Assembly: GCA_009780275.1 (NCBI GenBank)
Contig: WRAI01000013.1
Span: 1 to 56,786, forward strand
Direction of reading: 5' to 3'
From: Oscillospiraceae bacterium
GTDB lineage: Bacteria; Bacillota; Clostridia; Oscillospirales; UBA929
Length of the DNA: 56,786 nucleotides
The notes beneath the pieces are model-generated. The model did no database searches. It had not been told where the DNA came from and saw nothing but the letters and a program-made list of their open reading frames with translations. Shown one piece after another: positions 24,547 through 33,360 of this stretch (position 1 is its first letter; each line of letters opens with the position of its first letter). The position numbers and the translations under genes are program-made.

Positions 24547-26064
24547 ATGTATGCAACAGATAACAAAAAGCCGAAAAAAGCAAAAGAGGGAAACGTAAAA
24601 GAACGTAAAGTGAGCAAGGCAAAAATTGTCGGTCTTGTGATGTGCGCGATACAGCTGTTGGCAACAATGGTTTTTATCATTACTTTGCTAATGCTCAATG
24701 TGTTGCCGATGAACCTTTTGCTGCCGGCGCTGATTGTGCCGATTATACTGTGGCTGATTCCCCTTATTATTCATCTCATTGCCAAAAAGAAAGCGATTTT
24801 CACAAAAATTATCAGCGTCTTCATGTCGGTTATCATGATTATTGGCTCGGTGTATATTATTCAGGGTAGAGTTGCCTTGGGCAGAATTGCCGGCGGTCGC
24901 ACCATTGTGATGATAGACACGATGGTGGTCGTCGTATTATACGATGATCCGGCAGAGACGCTGCAAGATGCTGCGGACTATACCTTTGGCGTTCAGCGCG
25001 TTACTGACAGCGATAACGTTGAGGCAACGGTGACACATATCAACAATCAGCTGGATACAACGATTACAGAAGTCGAATATGACAACTTACTTGGCGCGGC
25101 GCAAGACTTGCTCAACGGCGAAGTGGGGGCAATAATTTACAATGCTGCCCTTACCGAGCTTATCGAAGAAGCATATGAAGGATTTTCAAATGCCGTCAGA
25201 GTCATTTATTCGTTTAAAATCAGACGTGAGATTGATAACCCGTCTCGCGATGTCAGCGTGAGGGACGACTCGTTCGCGATTTTCATCAGCGGCATTGACA
25301 CACATGGACCAATTCAAGCTACGGCACTCAGTGATGTCAATCTGCTGATGGTAATTAACCCGACGACGCATCAAATCCTATCGATTACGACACCGCGGGA
25401 TTATTTTGTCAGATTCCCCGGTGTTACCGGCGAGCAGAGAGACAAGCTGACCCACGCCGGCGCCTTTGGTATTGATGTATCGGTAGCGACGATTGCTGCG
25501 CTATATGACATTGACATACCCTTCTATGTCAGAATGAATTTCACATCATTTGTGCGGATTATTGATGCCTTGGGCGGCATTGATGTATATTCAACACAAG
25601 CCTTCAATACCCAAGCCGGCACGTCGGTGAGACGGGGAATGAACCGGTTTAACGGCGCACAGGCGTTGGCGTTCTCGCGTGAAAGAAACAACGTCACAGG
25701 CGGTGACTTCCAGCGCGGACGCAATCACCAGGCCGTGCTGACCGCTACGCTCAACAGAATGATGTCGCCGGCAATTCTGACCGGATTTGGCACGATCATG
25801 GACAGCGTCGGCGAAAATGTAGACACAAATATGACACTCTCGCAAATTCAATCATTGGTGCGCGGGCAATTGGACGGCGGTGCGTCGTGGAATATCAAGT
25901 CCATGGATGCACGGGGAACCGGCATATTTGACTATGGATTCGCAATGCCGGGCGTGCGCCTCTATTTTGTGCGCCCCGACATGGATTCTATCAATGAAAT
26001 CAAAGAACAAATCGCAGTGGTGCAGCGAGGCGGCATCCTCGTTGATGCCGATGTCATAGAATAA
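24547..26064 (+). CDS. LytR-CpsA-Psr family phosphotransferase
   Basis: This 505-residue membrane protein probably ligates lipid-linked polysaccharide to peptidoglycan. The N-terminus has three hydrophobic segments (about 28-48, 52-75 and 83-103). A CpsA-type accessory region precedes the LCP domain, which runs from about residue 235. LCP hallmarks include SDVNLLMVINP, TTPRDYFV with the lipid-phosphate-binding arginine, IDALGGIDVY and ALAFSRERNN. AGGGAGG precedes the ATG at 24547. Its place in the operon argues that the polymer is wall-attached rather than secreted. Confidence 0.92.
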   Translation: MYATDNKKPKKAKEGNVKERKVSKAKIVGLVMCAIQLLATMVFIITLLMLNVLPMNLLLPALIVPIILWLIPLIIHLIAKKKAIFTKIISVFMSVIMIIGSVYIIQGRVALGRIAGGRTIVMIDTMVVVVLYDDPAETLQDAADYTFGVQRVTDSDNVEATVTHINNQLDTTITEVEYDNLLGAAQDLLNGEVGAIIYNAALTELIEEAYEGFSNAVRVIYSFKIRREIDNPSRDVSVRDDSFAIFISGIDTHGPIQATALSDVNLLMVINPTTHQILSITTPRDYFVRFPGVTGEQRDKLTHAGAFGIDVSVATIAALYDIDIPFYVRMNFTSFVRIIDALGGIDVYSTQAFNTQAGTSVRRGMNRFNGAQALAFSRERNNVTGGDFQRGRNHQAVLTATLNRMMSPAILTGFGTIMDSVGENVDTNMTLSQIQSLVRGQLDGGASWNIKSMDARGTGIFDYGFAMPGVRLYFVRPDMDSINEIKEQIAVVQRGGILVDADVIE

Positions 26065-26107
26065 GAGGACATGTAATCGCACAGTAATTTTTGGAGGGTG
26101 AATCGTT

Positions 26108-26752
26108 TTGTACATAAAGTTCGGAAAACGAATGATTGATGTTGTGCTTGCTTTATTGGGTTTGGTCATATTCTCGCCTTTGTTTTTGGCGTTGGCGGTA
26201 ATCATTAAGTTAGATTCGCCTGGCCCCGTGTTTTTTAAGCAAAAGCGAATCGGCATGCATAAAGCTTGCTTTAACATGTTAAAATTCCGCACTATGCGCA
26301 CTGATACGCCCAAAGATACACCGACGCATTTGCTGGAAAACCCAGAACAGTGGATCAGCAGAACGGGCAAGGTCATGCGCAAGCTGAGCTTAGACGAGTT
26401 GCCGCAAATCTGGAATATTCTCACAGCGAAAATGAGCATCATCGGGCCGCGCCCGGCGCTTTGGAACCAAGGCGATTTGATTGCTGAGCGGGACAAATAT
26501 GGCGCCAACGATGTGCGCCCCGGCTTGACCGGTTGGGCACAAATCAACGGCCGCGATGAGCTGCCCATTGTTGTTAAAGCAAAGTTAGACGGCGATTACG
26601 TGAAGAACATGAGCTTTTGCATGGACTGCAAGTGCTTTTTCGGAACAGTCAAGAGCGTGTTGAAACGTGATGGCGTCGTGGAGGGCGGCATTGCCGAGAA
26701 AGCCGAAACAGTAGAAAATTTCGCTGAACGCGAGGAGACTGCTGTAAGATGA
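26108..26752 (+). CDS. Priming undecaprenyl-phosphate sugar transferase
   Basis: This 214-residue monotopic membrane enzyme transfers the first sugar phosphate onto undecaprenyl phosphate and so starts each repeat unit. It has one N-terminal reentrant hydrophobic segment (residues about 9-33), then the PF02397 core: SPGPVFFKQKRIG, FKMLKFRTMR-like KFRTMRTD, LDELPQIWNIL and GPRPAL, and PGLTGWAQINGR. It starts with TTG at 26108 behind GGAGGG. Its stop overlaps the next start as ATGA. Confidence 0.92.
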   Translation: MYIKFGKRMIDVVLALLGLVIFSPLFLALAVIIKLDSPGPVFFKQKRIGMHKACFNMLKFRTMRTDTPKDTPTHLLENPEQWISRTGKVMRKLSLDELPQIWNILTAKMSIIGPRPALWNQGDLIAERDKYGANDVRPGLTGWAQINGRDELPIVVKAKLDGDYVKNMSFCMDCKCFFGTVKSVLKRDGVVEGGIAEKAETVENFAEREETAVR

Positions 26753-27411
26753 AAAAGATATTGATTACGGGTGCCGACAGTTATATAGGCACTTCATTTG
26801 AAAATTGGGTTGGCCAATACCCTGGTGAATACGCCGTCGAAACAATAGATATGATCGATGGTTCGTGGCGAGAGAGGGATTTTTTTGGTTTTGATGTCGT
26901 GTTTCATGTGGCCGGCATCGCGCATATCAAGGAAACAAAGGGAAACGAAAACCTGTACTATGATGTCAATAGAGATTTGGCAGTTGAAACAGCAAGGCTG
27001 GCAAAGGATGCCGGTGCTGCGCAATTTATATTTCTCAGCACGATGAGTGTATACGGACTGGGTAGCGGTAGTATCACATCCGACACAAACCCTAATCCGA
27101 AGAATCATTACGGAAAGTTAAAGCTTGAAGCAGAAAAATTGATTCAAGCGTTGGATGACGAAACATTCAAAACAGCGATCATACGTCCGCCAATGGTGTA
27201 TGGAAAAGATTGCAAAGGGAATTATGCGGCACTTTCAAGAATGGCAAAAAAAATGCCGATGTTTCCGCGGATTGACAACAAACGAAGTATGATTTATATC
27301 GACAACTTATGTGAGTTTGTACGGCTGTTGATAGAGAAAAGCAATGGCGGATTGTTTTTGCCGCAAAATAACGAGTATGTCTGCACAAGTTTGAAGAGAG
27401 TATACTGTTAA
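26749..27411 (+). CDS. NAD-dependent epimerase/dehydratase, C-terminally short
   Basis: This 220-residue extended short-chain dehydrogenase acts on a nucleotide or lipid-linked sugar. It has the NAD loop LITGADSYIGTSF, the catalytic serine region STMSVYG and Y-G-K-L-K (Tyr-x-x-x-Lys-like HYGKLKLEAE). Relatives in capsule loci are about 280-300 residues long. Here the chain stops at EYVCTSLKRVYC, just after the strand that normally leads into the last 60-80 residues. It may be a truncated, perhaps inactive, gene; the active-site part is intact. Confidence 0.75.
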   Translation: MKKILITGADSYIGTSFENWVGQYPGEYAVETIDMIDGSWRERDFFGFDVVFHVAGIAHIKETKGNENLYYDVNRDLAVETARLAKDAGAAQFIFLSTMSVYGLGSGSITSDTNPNPKNHYGKLKLEAEKLIQALDDETFKTAIIRPPMVYGKDCKGNYAALSRMAKKMPMFPRIDNKRSMIYIDNLCEFVRLLIEKSNGGLFLPQNNEYVCTSLKRVYC

Positions 27412-27441
27412 GTGAAAATATGTAAGGAGCAAGAGATTGAA

Positions 27442-28461
27442 ATGGAAAATATATCTTGCAGAAAAAAGGTGCTATATATTGCTTCGCCTTTTTTTAATAT
27501 CTATCGACATATCATCAACGAGTTTGAGCACCAAGGCTATGAAGTTGACTATTACAATGACAGGCCAAGCGAAAATTCTTTTTTGAAAGGCATAACAAAA
27601 ATTAAAAAAAGCCTTGTCCATTCAATCGTTGAGCGGTATTTCAACAACATGATTGCTGAAACCAAAGACAAAGACTATGACTTAGTCTTTATCATGAATG
27701 ACAAAGTCATTACGCCTAAGATAATGGATAAGTTGAAAGACAGCCAAAAGAACGCCAAGTTTGTGCTGTATATGTGGGATCCGATTCAGCTATACCCGCA
27801 GGCAAATAAAATTATATCTTACTTTGACGTGGCTTTTTCGTTTGATTCCGCCGATTGCGCTGAAAACAGTGCGCTGCAATTTCTTCCTTTATTTTACAGC
27901 AAATCGTACGAGGAAATTGATTGTGTGAAAAGAAACGATATAAAATACGATTTGGTAAGTATATGTACCGTACATCCGAACAGATATAAAATTATCAAGG
28001 AACTATTCCCCGCCTTAGAGGCAGATGGTGTCAATATCTACTCATATATGTTTATCAATAGATTGCAATATGTGTATAATAAGTTTTTTGTCAAGGCCTT
28101 TAAGAAAGCCAAAAAGAACGAGTTTACGTTTACGCCTTTGCCCGAGCAAGAAAATATACGTATGACCGGCAGCACTAACGCCATTTTTGATATTCCGCAC
28201 GACAAACAAAGCGGGCTTACAATACGGACAATGGAGGCGCTCGGTGCAAAAAAGAAATTGGTTACGACAAATGCCAATATTAAAAACTATGACTTTTATA
28301 ACGAGAATAATATATATGTTTTAGATGAGAACAATCGAAATGGCATCAAGGCGTTCTTACAACGCGAATACGAAGCGATAGATGATGGCATTTACAAGAA
28401 ATACAGTTTGCGCAGCTGGCTACGCGTTATATTGAATGCGGTAGGATTAGAATCATTTTAG
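27442..28461 (+). CDS. Glycosyltransferase (GT-B, CgeB-like)
   Basis: This 339-residue cytosolic protein is likely a sugar transferase of the polysaccharide pathway. The N-terminal half begins VLYIASPFFNIYRHI and includes YDLVFIMN; the C-terminal half has the GT-B type ligand region (FDIPHDKQSGLTIRTMEALG) in which the Glu of RTMEALG would contact the donor. Donor and acceptor are unknown. I chose the ATG at 27442; a GTG at 27412 is possible but has no ribosome site, whereas AAGGAG lies 12 bases before the ATG. Confidence 0.75.
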   Translation: MENISCRKKVLYIASPFFNIYRHIINEFEHQGYEVDYYNDRPSENSFLKGITKIKKSLVHSIVERYFNNMIAETKDKDYDLVFIMNDKVITPKIMDKLKDSQKNAKFVLYMWDPIQLYPQANKIISYFDVAFSFDSADCAENSALQFLPLFYSKSYEEIDCVKRNDIKYDLVSICTVHPNRYKIIKELFPALEADGVNIYSYMFINRLQYVYNKFFVKAFKKAKKNEFTFTPLPEQENIRMTGSTNAIFDIPHDKQSGLTIRTMEALGAKKKLVTTNANIKNYDFYNENNIYVLDENNRNGIKAFLQREYEAIDDGIYKKYSLRSWLRVILNAVGLESF

Positions 28462-28493
28462 ATCATTGTACACAGAAAAGCTGGGAGGAAAAA

Positions 28494-29603
28494 ATGAAAA
28501 TTCTCATTGTCGGCTTCACAAAAATTAAATATATGCCGTATATGAACTTCTATCTCGGCAATATTGACACATCGGAAAATGATGTTCATCTGCTGTACTG
28601 GAATCGTGATTTGCAGGATGAAAGCACAGATGCCTTGCAAGGCATCACGCTGCATGAATTTAGGCATTACCAAGAAGACGATGTCTCAAAACTCGCCAAA
28701 TTCCGCAGCTTTGCTGAATACAGAAAATTTGCCTTACGGTTGCTTAAGCAAGAGACCTTTGACGTTGTCATTGTTCTGCACTCACTGCCGGGCGTTTTGA
28801 TTGGTAAGATTTTGAAAAGACAATATGACGGGAAATACATATTTGACTATCGTGATTCGACCTATGAAGCGTTTCCCCCCTTCAAAAAAGCCGTCGGAAA
28901 TCTGGTGAAACGTTCATATGCTACCTTTGTCAGTAGTGACGCGTTTCGGGTCTTTCTGCCGAAATCAGAAAAAGATAAGATTTACACCTCGCACAACATA
29001 CTCGTTGACTCGCTGGCCCATAGAGAAGAGAAAGAAGCATACGGCACCCCCTCGGATAAAATTCGTATTGCGTACTGGGGCTTTATCCGTCATGAGGAAA
29101 TCAATCGTGAAATCATTCGGAAAATCGCTGCCGACAGCCGCTTTGAACTTTACTACTACGGCAGAGAGCAGCAAGTTGCGCTAAATCTGAAACAATATGT
29201 TAAAGACAACGGCATCGGCAATGTTTTTTTTCATGGCGAATACAAACCCGAAGAACGCTATCAGTTTGTGCGTAAAACAGATATTATTCACAATATTTAC
29301 TATGACAACAACACAATGCTCGCCATGGGCAACAAATACTATGACGGCGTGATATTTAGAATTCCGCAGATTTGTATGCGCGGTTCATTTATGGCAGGAA
29401 AAGCGGCCGAGAGTGGCGTTGGCTTTGCCTGCGACCCGCGCGAGGAGGACTTTGCCGAAAGAATATTCCAATATTATACAAACATCAACATTCAAACATT
29501 TAGAGAAAAATGCGATGCCGAAACTGAGCGGGTATATGCTGAATTTCAAGCCGGGAGCCAAATCATCAAAAAGATTAGTAAGAGCGATGGGTTAACGTCA
29601 TGA
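28494..29603 (+). CDS. Glycosyltransferase (GT4-like)
   Basis: This 369-residue protein has a GT-B arrangement: an N-terminal half with FDVVIVLHSLPGVLIG and YIFDYRDSTYE, and a C-terminal half with IRIAYWGFIRHEEINREII and FHGEYKPEERYQFVRKTDIIHNIY. The pattern matches group 4-like transferases of capsule loci. GGGAGG lies 7 bases before the ATG. Its end overlaps the polymerase start as ATGA. Substrates are not predictable from sequence. Confidence 0.8.
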   Translation: MKILIVGFTKIKYMPYMNFYLGNIDTSENDVHLLYWNRDLQDESTDALQGITLHEFRHYQEDDVSKLAKFRSFAEYRKFALRLLKQETFDVVIVLHSLPGVLIGKILKRQYDGKYIFDYRDSTYEAFPPFKKAVGNLVKRSYATFVSSDAFRVFLPKSEKDKIYTSHNILVDSLAHREEKEAYGTPSDKIRIAYWGFIRHEEINREIIRKIAADSRFELYYYGREQQVALNLKQYVKDNGIGNVFFHGEYKPEERYQFVRKTDIIHNIYYDNNTMLAMGNKYYDGVIFRIPQICMRGSFMAGKAAESGVGFACDPREEDFAERIFQYYTNINIQTFREKCDAETERVYAEFQAGSQIIKKISKSDGLTS

Positions 29604-30865
29604 CAGATACATCTATGAACCAACCAACCAATGGCGTATCACCGAAAACACAAAAATATTTTTCTGTTTTTTTGGCCATGTATCCGATTCTGTGTGTGTA
29701 CAGAGCGTTCTTTCGCTTTACTGTCGGAGATATCATTTTAATGGCGTTTTTTATGATGTCGCTTAAGTATCCGATACAGAAAGACAAAAGATTGACAGTT
29801 GCCGCTATATTTTGCGGCTACGCGCTTTTCATGTTGTTCATTAACTTGCTCTTTTCTCCGATAGCAGCTACACAGGTGACATCGGCACTCATATTTAGAA
29901 TGATTCGATTTATTTTTTACATATTGTGTGTATTTACTTGCGGCAGGCGATATTTTAATATAGAGGTTTTTCGAAAAGCGCTATTCACAATTGCGACGGC
30001 AGCCTGCTTCTTTTTGTTTTTTCAATATATCATGTTTCATATGTATGGGCAGGTAGTCCTGGGGTGGATTCCGGGGTTGCTGTATTTAGAAGACGTCGCA
30101 TTGATTGATTTTGCCGGGCGTTTTTACTGGCAATTTCGCCCCGGTTCATTTTTCTTAGAACCAGCTCATTTTAGCCGCTTTGTCATTGTCGCTCTGATAT
30201 TGGCTTTGTTTACAAATAACTTGTCAAAGAAGTTACGTGTCTTCCTCATTTTCTTATTTACCATTGGCATTTTGATGAGTACGGCAGGACAAGGCGTGTT
30301 GAATTTGATTATTGTCTATGCTGTGTTTGGATTTAGGGGGATAAAAAATAAGGGTGCCGCGCTATTCTTTTTCATTCTGGCAGTCATTGTTGCTCTGGCT
30401 AGTTATAATAATATTGAAGTTGTACGAGATTCTGTTGACCGATTGCTATTTAACGAACAAGCTGCTGACGCTCGGCTTAGCGGTTATGAATATGTTTTTG
30501 GTATGCGTTTTATTCCTTCGTTTTTTGGTCATGGATATGGTGTGGTGCCTGATAATGCGTGGATGCCGGGTGCGGCGTATGTATGGTACGGAACTGGGCT
30601 TATCGGTTTGATTTTATCATTTGGCATATTCGGGGCCTTTTATTGGCAAGGGAACAATATGATTGCAAAAACGATTTGCCTTATCTTCCTTGCTTCATTC
30701 TTTGGTTCAGGCACTTTCTATTCTCATCCGCTTTTTTGGTTCCTCGCGATAACTTTATGTACATCAAGTCTCAAAAAATCGGACGATGAAAGAGTCTTGG
30801 AAAATAAAATGTATGTCAATGGCACTGCCTTAGAAAACGGGGGTACAATATGTCAAAATACTTAA
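29600..30865 (+). CDS. Wzy-type polysaccharide polymerase
   Basis: This 421-residue integral membrane protein has about ten to eleven hydrophobic helices and a large extracellular loop around residues 155-195 (LYLEDVALIDFAGRFYWQFR then PGSFFLEPAHFSRF). The RPGSFFLEPAHFSRF-like segment is characteristic of O-antigen ligase/polymerase family proteins. It would join flipped repeat units outside the membrane. It is the only polymerase candidate in the locus, which supports a Wzx/Wzy-dependent pathway. Confidence 0.85.
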   Translation: MTDTSMNQPTNGVSPKTQKYFSVFLAMYPILCVYRAFFRFTVGDIILMAFFMMSLKYPIQKDKRLTVAAIFCGYALFMLFINLLFSPIAATQVTSALIFRMIRFIFYILCVFTCGRRYFNIEVFRKALFTIATAACFFLFFQYIMFHMYGQVVLGWIPGLLYLEDVALIDFAGRFYWQFRPGSFFLEPAHFSRFVIVALILALFTNNLSKKLRVFLIFLFTIGILMSTAGQGVLNLIIVYAVFGFRGIKNKGAALFFFILAVIVALASYNNIEVVRDSVDRLLFNEQAADARLSGYEYVFGMRFIPSFFGHGYGVVPDNAWMPGAAYVWYGTGLIGLILSFGIFGAFYWQGNNMIAKTICLIFLASFFGSGTFYSHPLFWFLAITLCTSSLKKSDDERVLENKMYVNGTALENGGTICQNT

Positions 30866-31668
30866 TCTGTGGCTATGACATTGAAGATGTTCAAAGTGTG
30901 ATGTTGGATATAGCCCTCGAAATAGACAGAATTTGCGTAAAACATGACATTAATTATATTTTGGATGGCGGCTCTATGCTCGGCGCCGTTCGGCACAGTG
31001 GATTTATTCCTTGGGACGACGATTTGGACATTGCTATGCTTCGCGAGGACTATGACAGGTTTGTTGCTGTTTGCCAAGATGAGCTTGACGAAAAGTTCTT
31101 CCTTCAAACAAATATCTCGGAACTTGAGTATCCGACTGACTTTGCGAAAATGAAGCGAAACAATACTGTCTATGTAGAAAGAGATTTGGCGAGGTACAAT
31201 ATCCATCATGGCGTGTATGTTGACGTTTTTCCCATAGACAATATAAAAATGAGAACCTATAAATGCCAGGGCAAATTATTGTCATTTATCAGAAACGCAA
31301 GATGGAATAAACTGAAATTCCCTCACGGCACCCTAAAAAAAATTGTTGTATGGCCGCTATCCCTTTTGAATATCCGCCGAATAAACCGCTTGGCGGAAAA
31401 AGTGATGCGCTTCTACAACAAAAAGCCGACGGAATACACATACAAAGTTTGTCATCCGACAAAAACAAGACCGGCGTATAAACGCGAAATATATACCGAG
31501 TTGATACGGGTTGATTTTTGTGGGCACAAGCTGTGCATTCCCAAGGACTACGAGATTTTTCTCCACGAAATGTACGGCGATTATATGAAACTGCCGCCTA
31601 AGGATAAACAAAAGCCGGCTCATCACATTATACGATGCAAATTGGAGGATGACTATGGAAAAGTCTAG
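30850..31668 (+). CDS. LicD family phosphotransferase
   Basis: This 272-residue protein belongs to the LicD/fukutin-like nucleotidyltransferase fold. Residues 39-62 hold the signature DGGSMLGAVRHSGFIPWDDD with the metal-binding aspartates, followed by YVDVFPIDN. Family members move phosphocholine or alditol phosphates from a CDP-activated donor onto a glycan. The next gene makes a CDP-activated alcohol, so the pair most likely decorates the polymer with glycerol phosphate or a similar group. A GGGGG site lies before the ATG, and the gene overlaps the polymerase gene by 16 bases. Confidence 0.9.
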   Translation: MSKYLICGYDIEDVQSVMLDIALEIDRICVKHDINYILDGGSMLGAVRHSGFIPWDDDLDIAMLREDYDRFVAVCQDELDEKFFLQTNISELEYPTDFAKMKRNNTVYVERDLARYNIHHGVYVDVFPIDNIKMRTYKCQGKLLSFIRNARWNKLKFPHGTLKKIVVWPLSLLNIRRINRLAEKVMRFYNKKPTEYTYKVCHPTKTRPAYKREIYTELIRVDFCGHKLCIPKDYEIFLHEMYGDYMKLPPKDKQKPAHHIIRCKLEDDYGKV

Positions 31669-32113
31669 AGTTGGTTATACTACAGGCGTTTTTGATTTAT
31701 TTCATATAGGACACCTAAATATCTTAAAAAAAGCCAAAGAGCAGTGTGACTACTTGATTGTGGGCGTAAGTACTGATGAGCTGGTAAAAGAGTACAAAAA
31801 CAAAGTGCCGATTATACCGTACGCCGAACGCGTCGCCATTGTCGAAGCAATCAGATATGTAGATAAAGTTGTGCCGCAGATTAACCGCGATAAATTGGCC
31901 GCATATCACGAAATTAAATTTGATGTCATGTTTGTTGGCGACGATTGGAAAAACTCATCGATATTTTCAGAAACAGAAAAAGAGTTAAATAAGCTTGGCG
32001 CCGGCGTCGTGTATTTCCCCTACACCAACAGCAAATCGACAACGTCGATTGTCCGCTTTATCAGAGGCGAGAGCGACAACATAGGACATGTAATGCAACA
32101 GAATAAGAATTGA
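31655..32113 (+). CDS. Glycerol-3-phosphate cytidylyltransferase-like (TagD family)
   Basis: This 152-residue enzyme probably makes CDP-glycerol or a related CDP-alditol from CTP. It has the nucleotidyltransferase HIGH motif (residues 17-20, in GVFDLFHIGHLNIL) and a C-terminal SKSTTSI block in place of the RTxGISTT motif. GGAGG lies 6 bases before the ATG at 31655; another ATG at 31649 touches the GGAGG and is unlikely. It overlaps the LicD gene by 14 bases. The exact alditol is not certain. Confidence 0.88.
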   Translation: MEKSRVGYTTGVFDLFHIGHLNILKKAKEQCDYLIVGVSTDELVKEYKNKVPIIPYAERVAIVEAIRYVDKVVPQINRDKLAAYHEIKFDVMFVGDDWKNSSIFSETEKELNKLGAGVVYFPYTNSKSTTSIVRFIRGESDNIGHVMQQNKN

Positions 32114-32124
32114 GGTTACGCCGC

Positions 32125-33360
32125 GTGAAAAATATTCTATTTTTGACAGGCCGCTATTTGCCGCGTCCGAGCCCCAATGGCATATGCGTGCAAAACGTCA
32201 TCGAAGCCATGTCGCCGGACGAATACGATGTCACCTGCATTTGTTACGACGATAAGCAGTCCGCTGACACCAAACATGTCGATGTTCACAAAATAAGCAG
32301 AGGTCTTATTCAAACACTTATTTACCGCACCGAAGGCAGACAAACTGGATGCTGTAAGCTGTTGAGAAAAATATTGCTGATTCTAAAAAAAATAAAAGAC
32401 GTGCCCTTTCTGTTGACATGGCCGTGGAGTGACCCCATTTTCACCCGCAAAGCCTATCGTAAAGCCTTGCGACTGCATAAAGTCAAAAAATTCGACGTCA
32501 TTGTTGCCGTGCACCTGCCGTTTTCCGCGCTTATTGTCGGGCATAAGATGAAAAAAAAATATCCCGAAATCAAATACGTGCCCTATCTTTTGGACACATT
32601 ATCCGGTGGAATGCCGTTTAATACAAAGCTTGTTCCTAAGAAATGGATGTTTAAAAAGAAGTTGAAATGGGAGTGTAAGCTTTTTGCCAATGCCGACACC
32701 GTCGTAGCGATGGAGTCCAGCCGCAAACATCATGAGCAATATAATTCGGAAAATCATTTTTATGATAAGATTACGTTTCTGGGCATACCGCTGCTCAAAA
32801 AAAGTGAAGTAGAAACAGCGTGTGACGTCATCGGAAAGACAAACATGATGTTTTGTGGGACGGCACACTATCCCATGAGAAATGTACCGTATTTTATGTC
32901 GGTACTCAACGTAATCAAGAATGATGACATTGCATTTACTCTTATCGGCGACTGCAATTGCACACAACTGTTTGGCAATATGAAAAAAGATTCAGTCAAG
33001 GTAAAGCATCTTCCGCGGGTGTCGCATGCCGAAATGGAACGGTTCTACCAGCGCGCAGACATACTCGTCAACTTGGGCAACAAGGAAGCGGCTGTTATCC
33101 CCAGCAAGATTTTTGAGTATATGTCATACGGCAAGCCAATCATATCCACATACGCCATCGACAACGATGCTTGTATACCTTACCTCGAAAAATACCCTCT
33201 GTCATTGCTGCTGGATGAGCGCGAAACAGATTTAGAAGAGCAGGCGAAACGCTTGGAAAGTTTTATCATAAGCACAAACGATAAACATGTTGATTTTGAA
33301 GAGATACAGAGTGCATTCAAACATAATCGGCCTGAAACATTCGTGGAGGAAATTTTGTGA
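32125..33360 (+). CDS. Glycosyltransferase (GT4-like)
   Basis: This 411-residue protein begins MKNILFLTGRYLPRPSPNG, the typical GT-B N-terminus in which the acceptor binds. The C-terminal half has KHLPRVSHAEMERFYQRADI and the donor-binding segment NKEAAVIPSKIFEYMSYGKPII with its conserved glutamate. The start is GTG at 32125 with GAGG 9 bases before it; a TTG at 32110 is also in frame. It overlaps the flippase start as GTGA. The sugar donor is unknown. Confidence 0.82.
   Translation: MKNILFLTGRYLPRPSPNGICVQNVIEAMSPDEYDVTCICYDDKQSADTKHVDVHKISRGLIQTLIYRTEGRQTGCCKLLRKILLILKKIKDVPFLLTWPWSDPIFTRKAYRKALRLHKVKKFDVIVAVHLPFSALIVGHKMKKKYPEIKYVPYLLDTLSGGMPFNTKLVPKKWMFKKKLKWECKLFANADTVVAMESSRKHHEQYNSENHFYDKITFLGIPLLKKSEVETACDVIGKTNMMFCGTAHYPMRNVPYFMSVLNVIKNDDIAFTLIGDCNCTQLFGNMKKDSVKVKHLPRVSHAEMERFYQRADILVNLGNKEAAVIPSKIFEYMSYGKPIISTYAIDNDACIPYLEKYPLSLLLDERETDLEEQAKRLESFIISTNDKHVDFEEIQSAFKHNRPETFVEEIL

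Noticed and set aside
27412..27441. GTG start for the glycosyltransferase at 27442
   Set aside because: No ribosome site precedes it, while AAGGAG lies upstream of the ATG at 27442; the choice is not certain.
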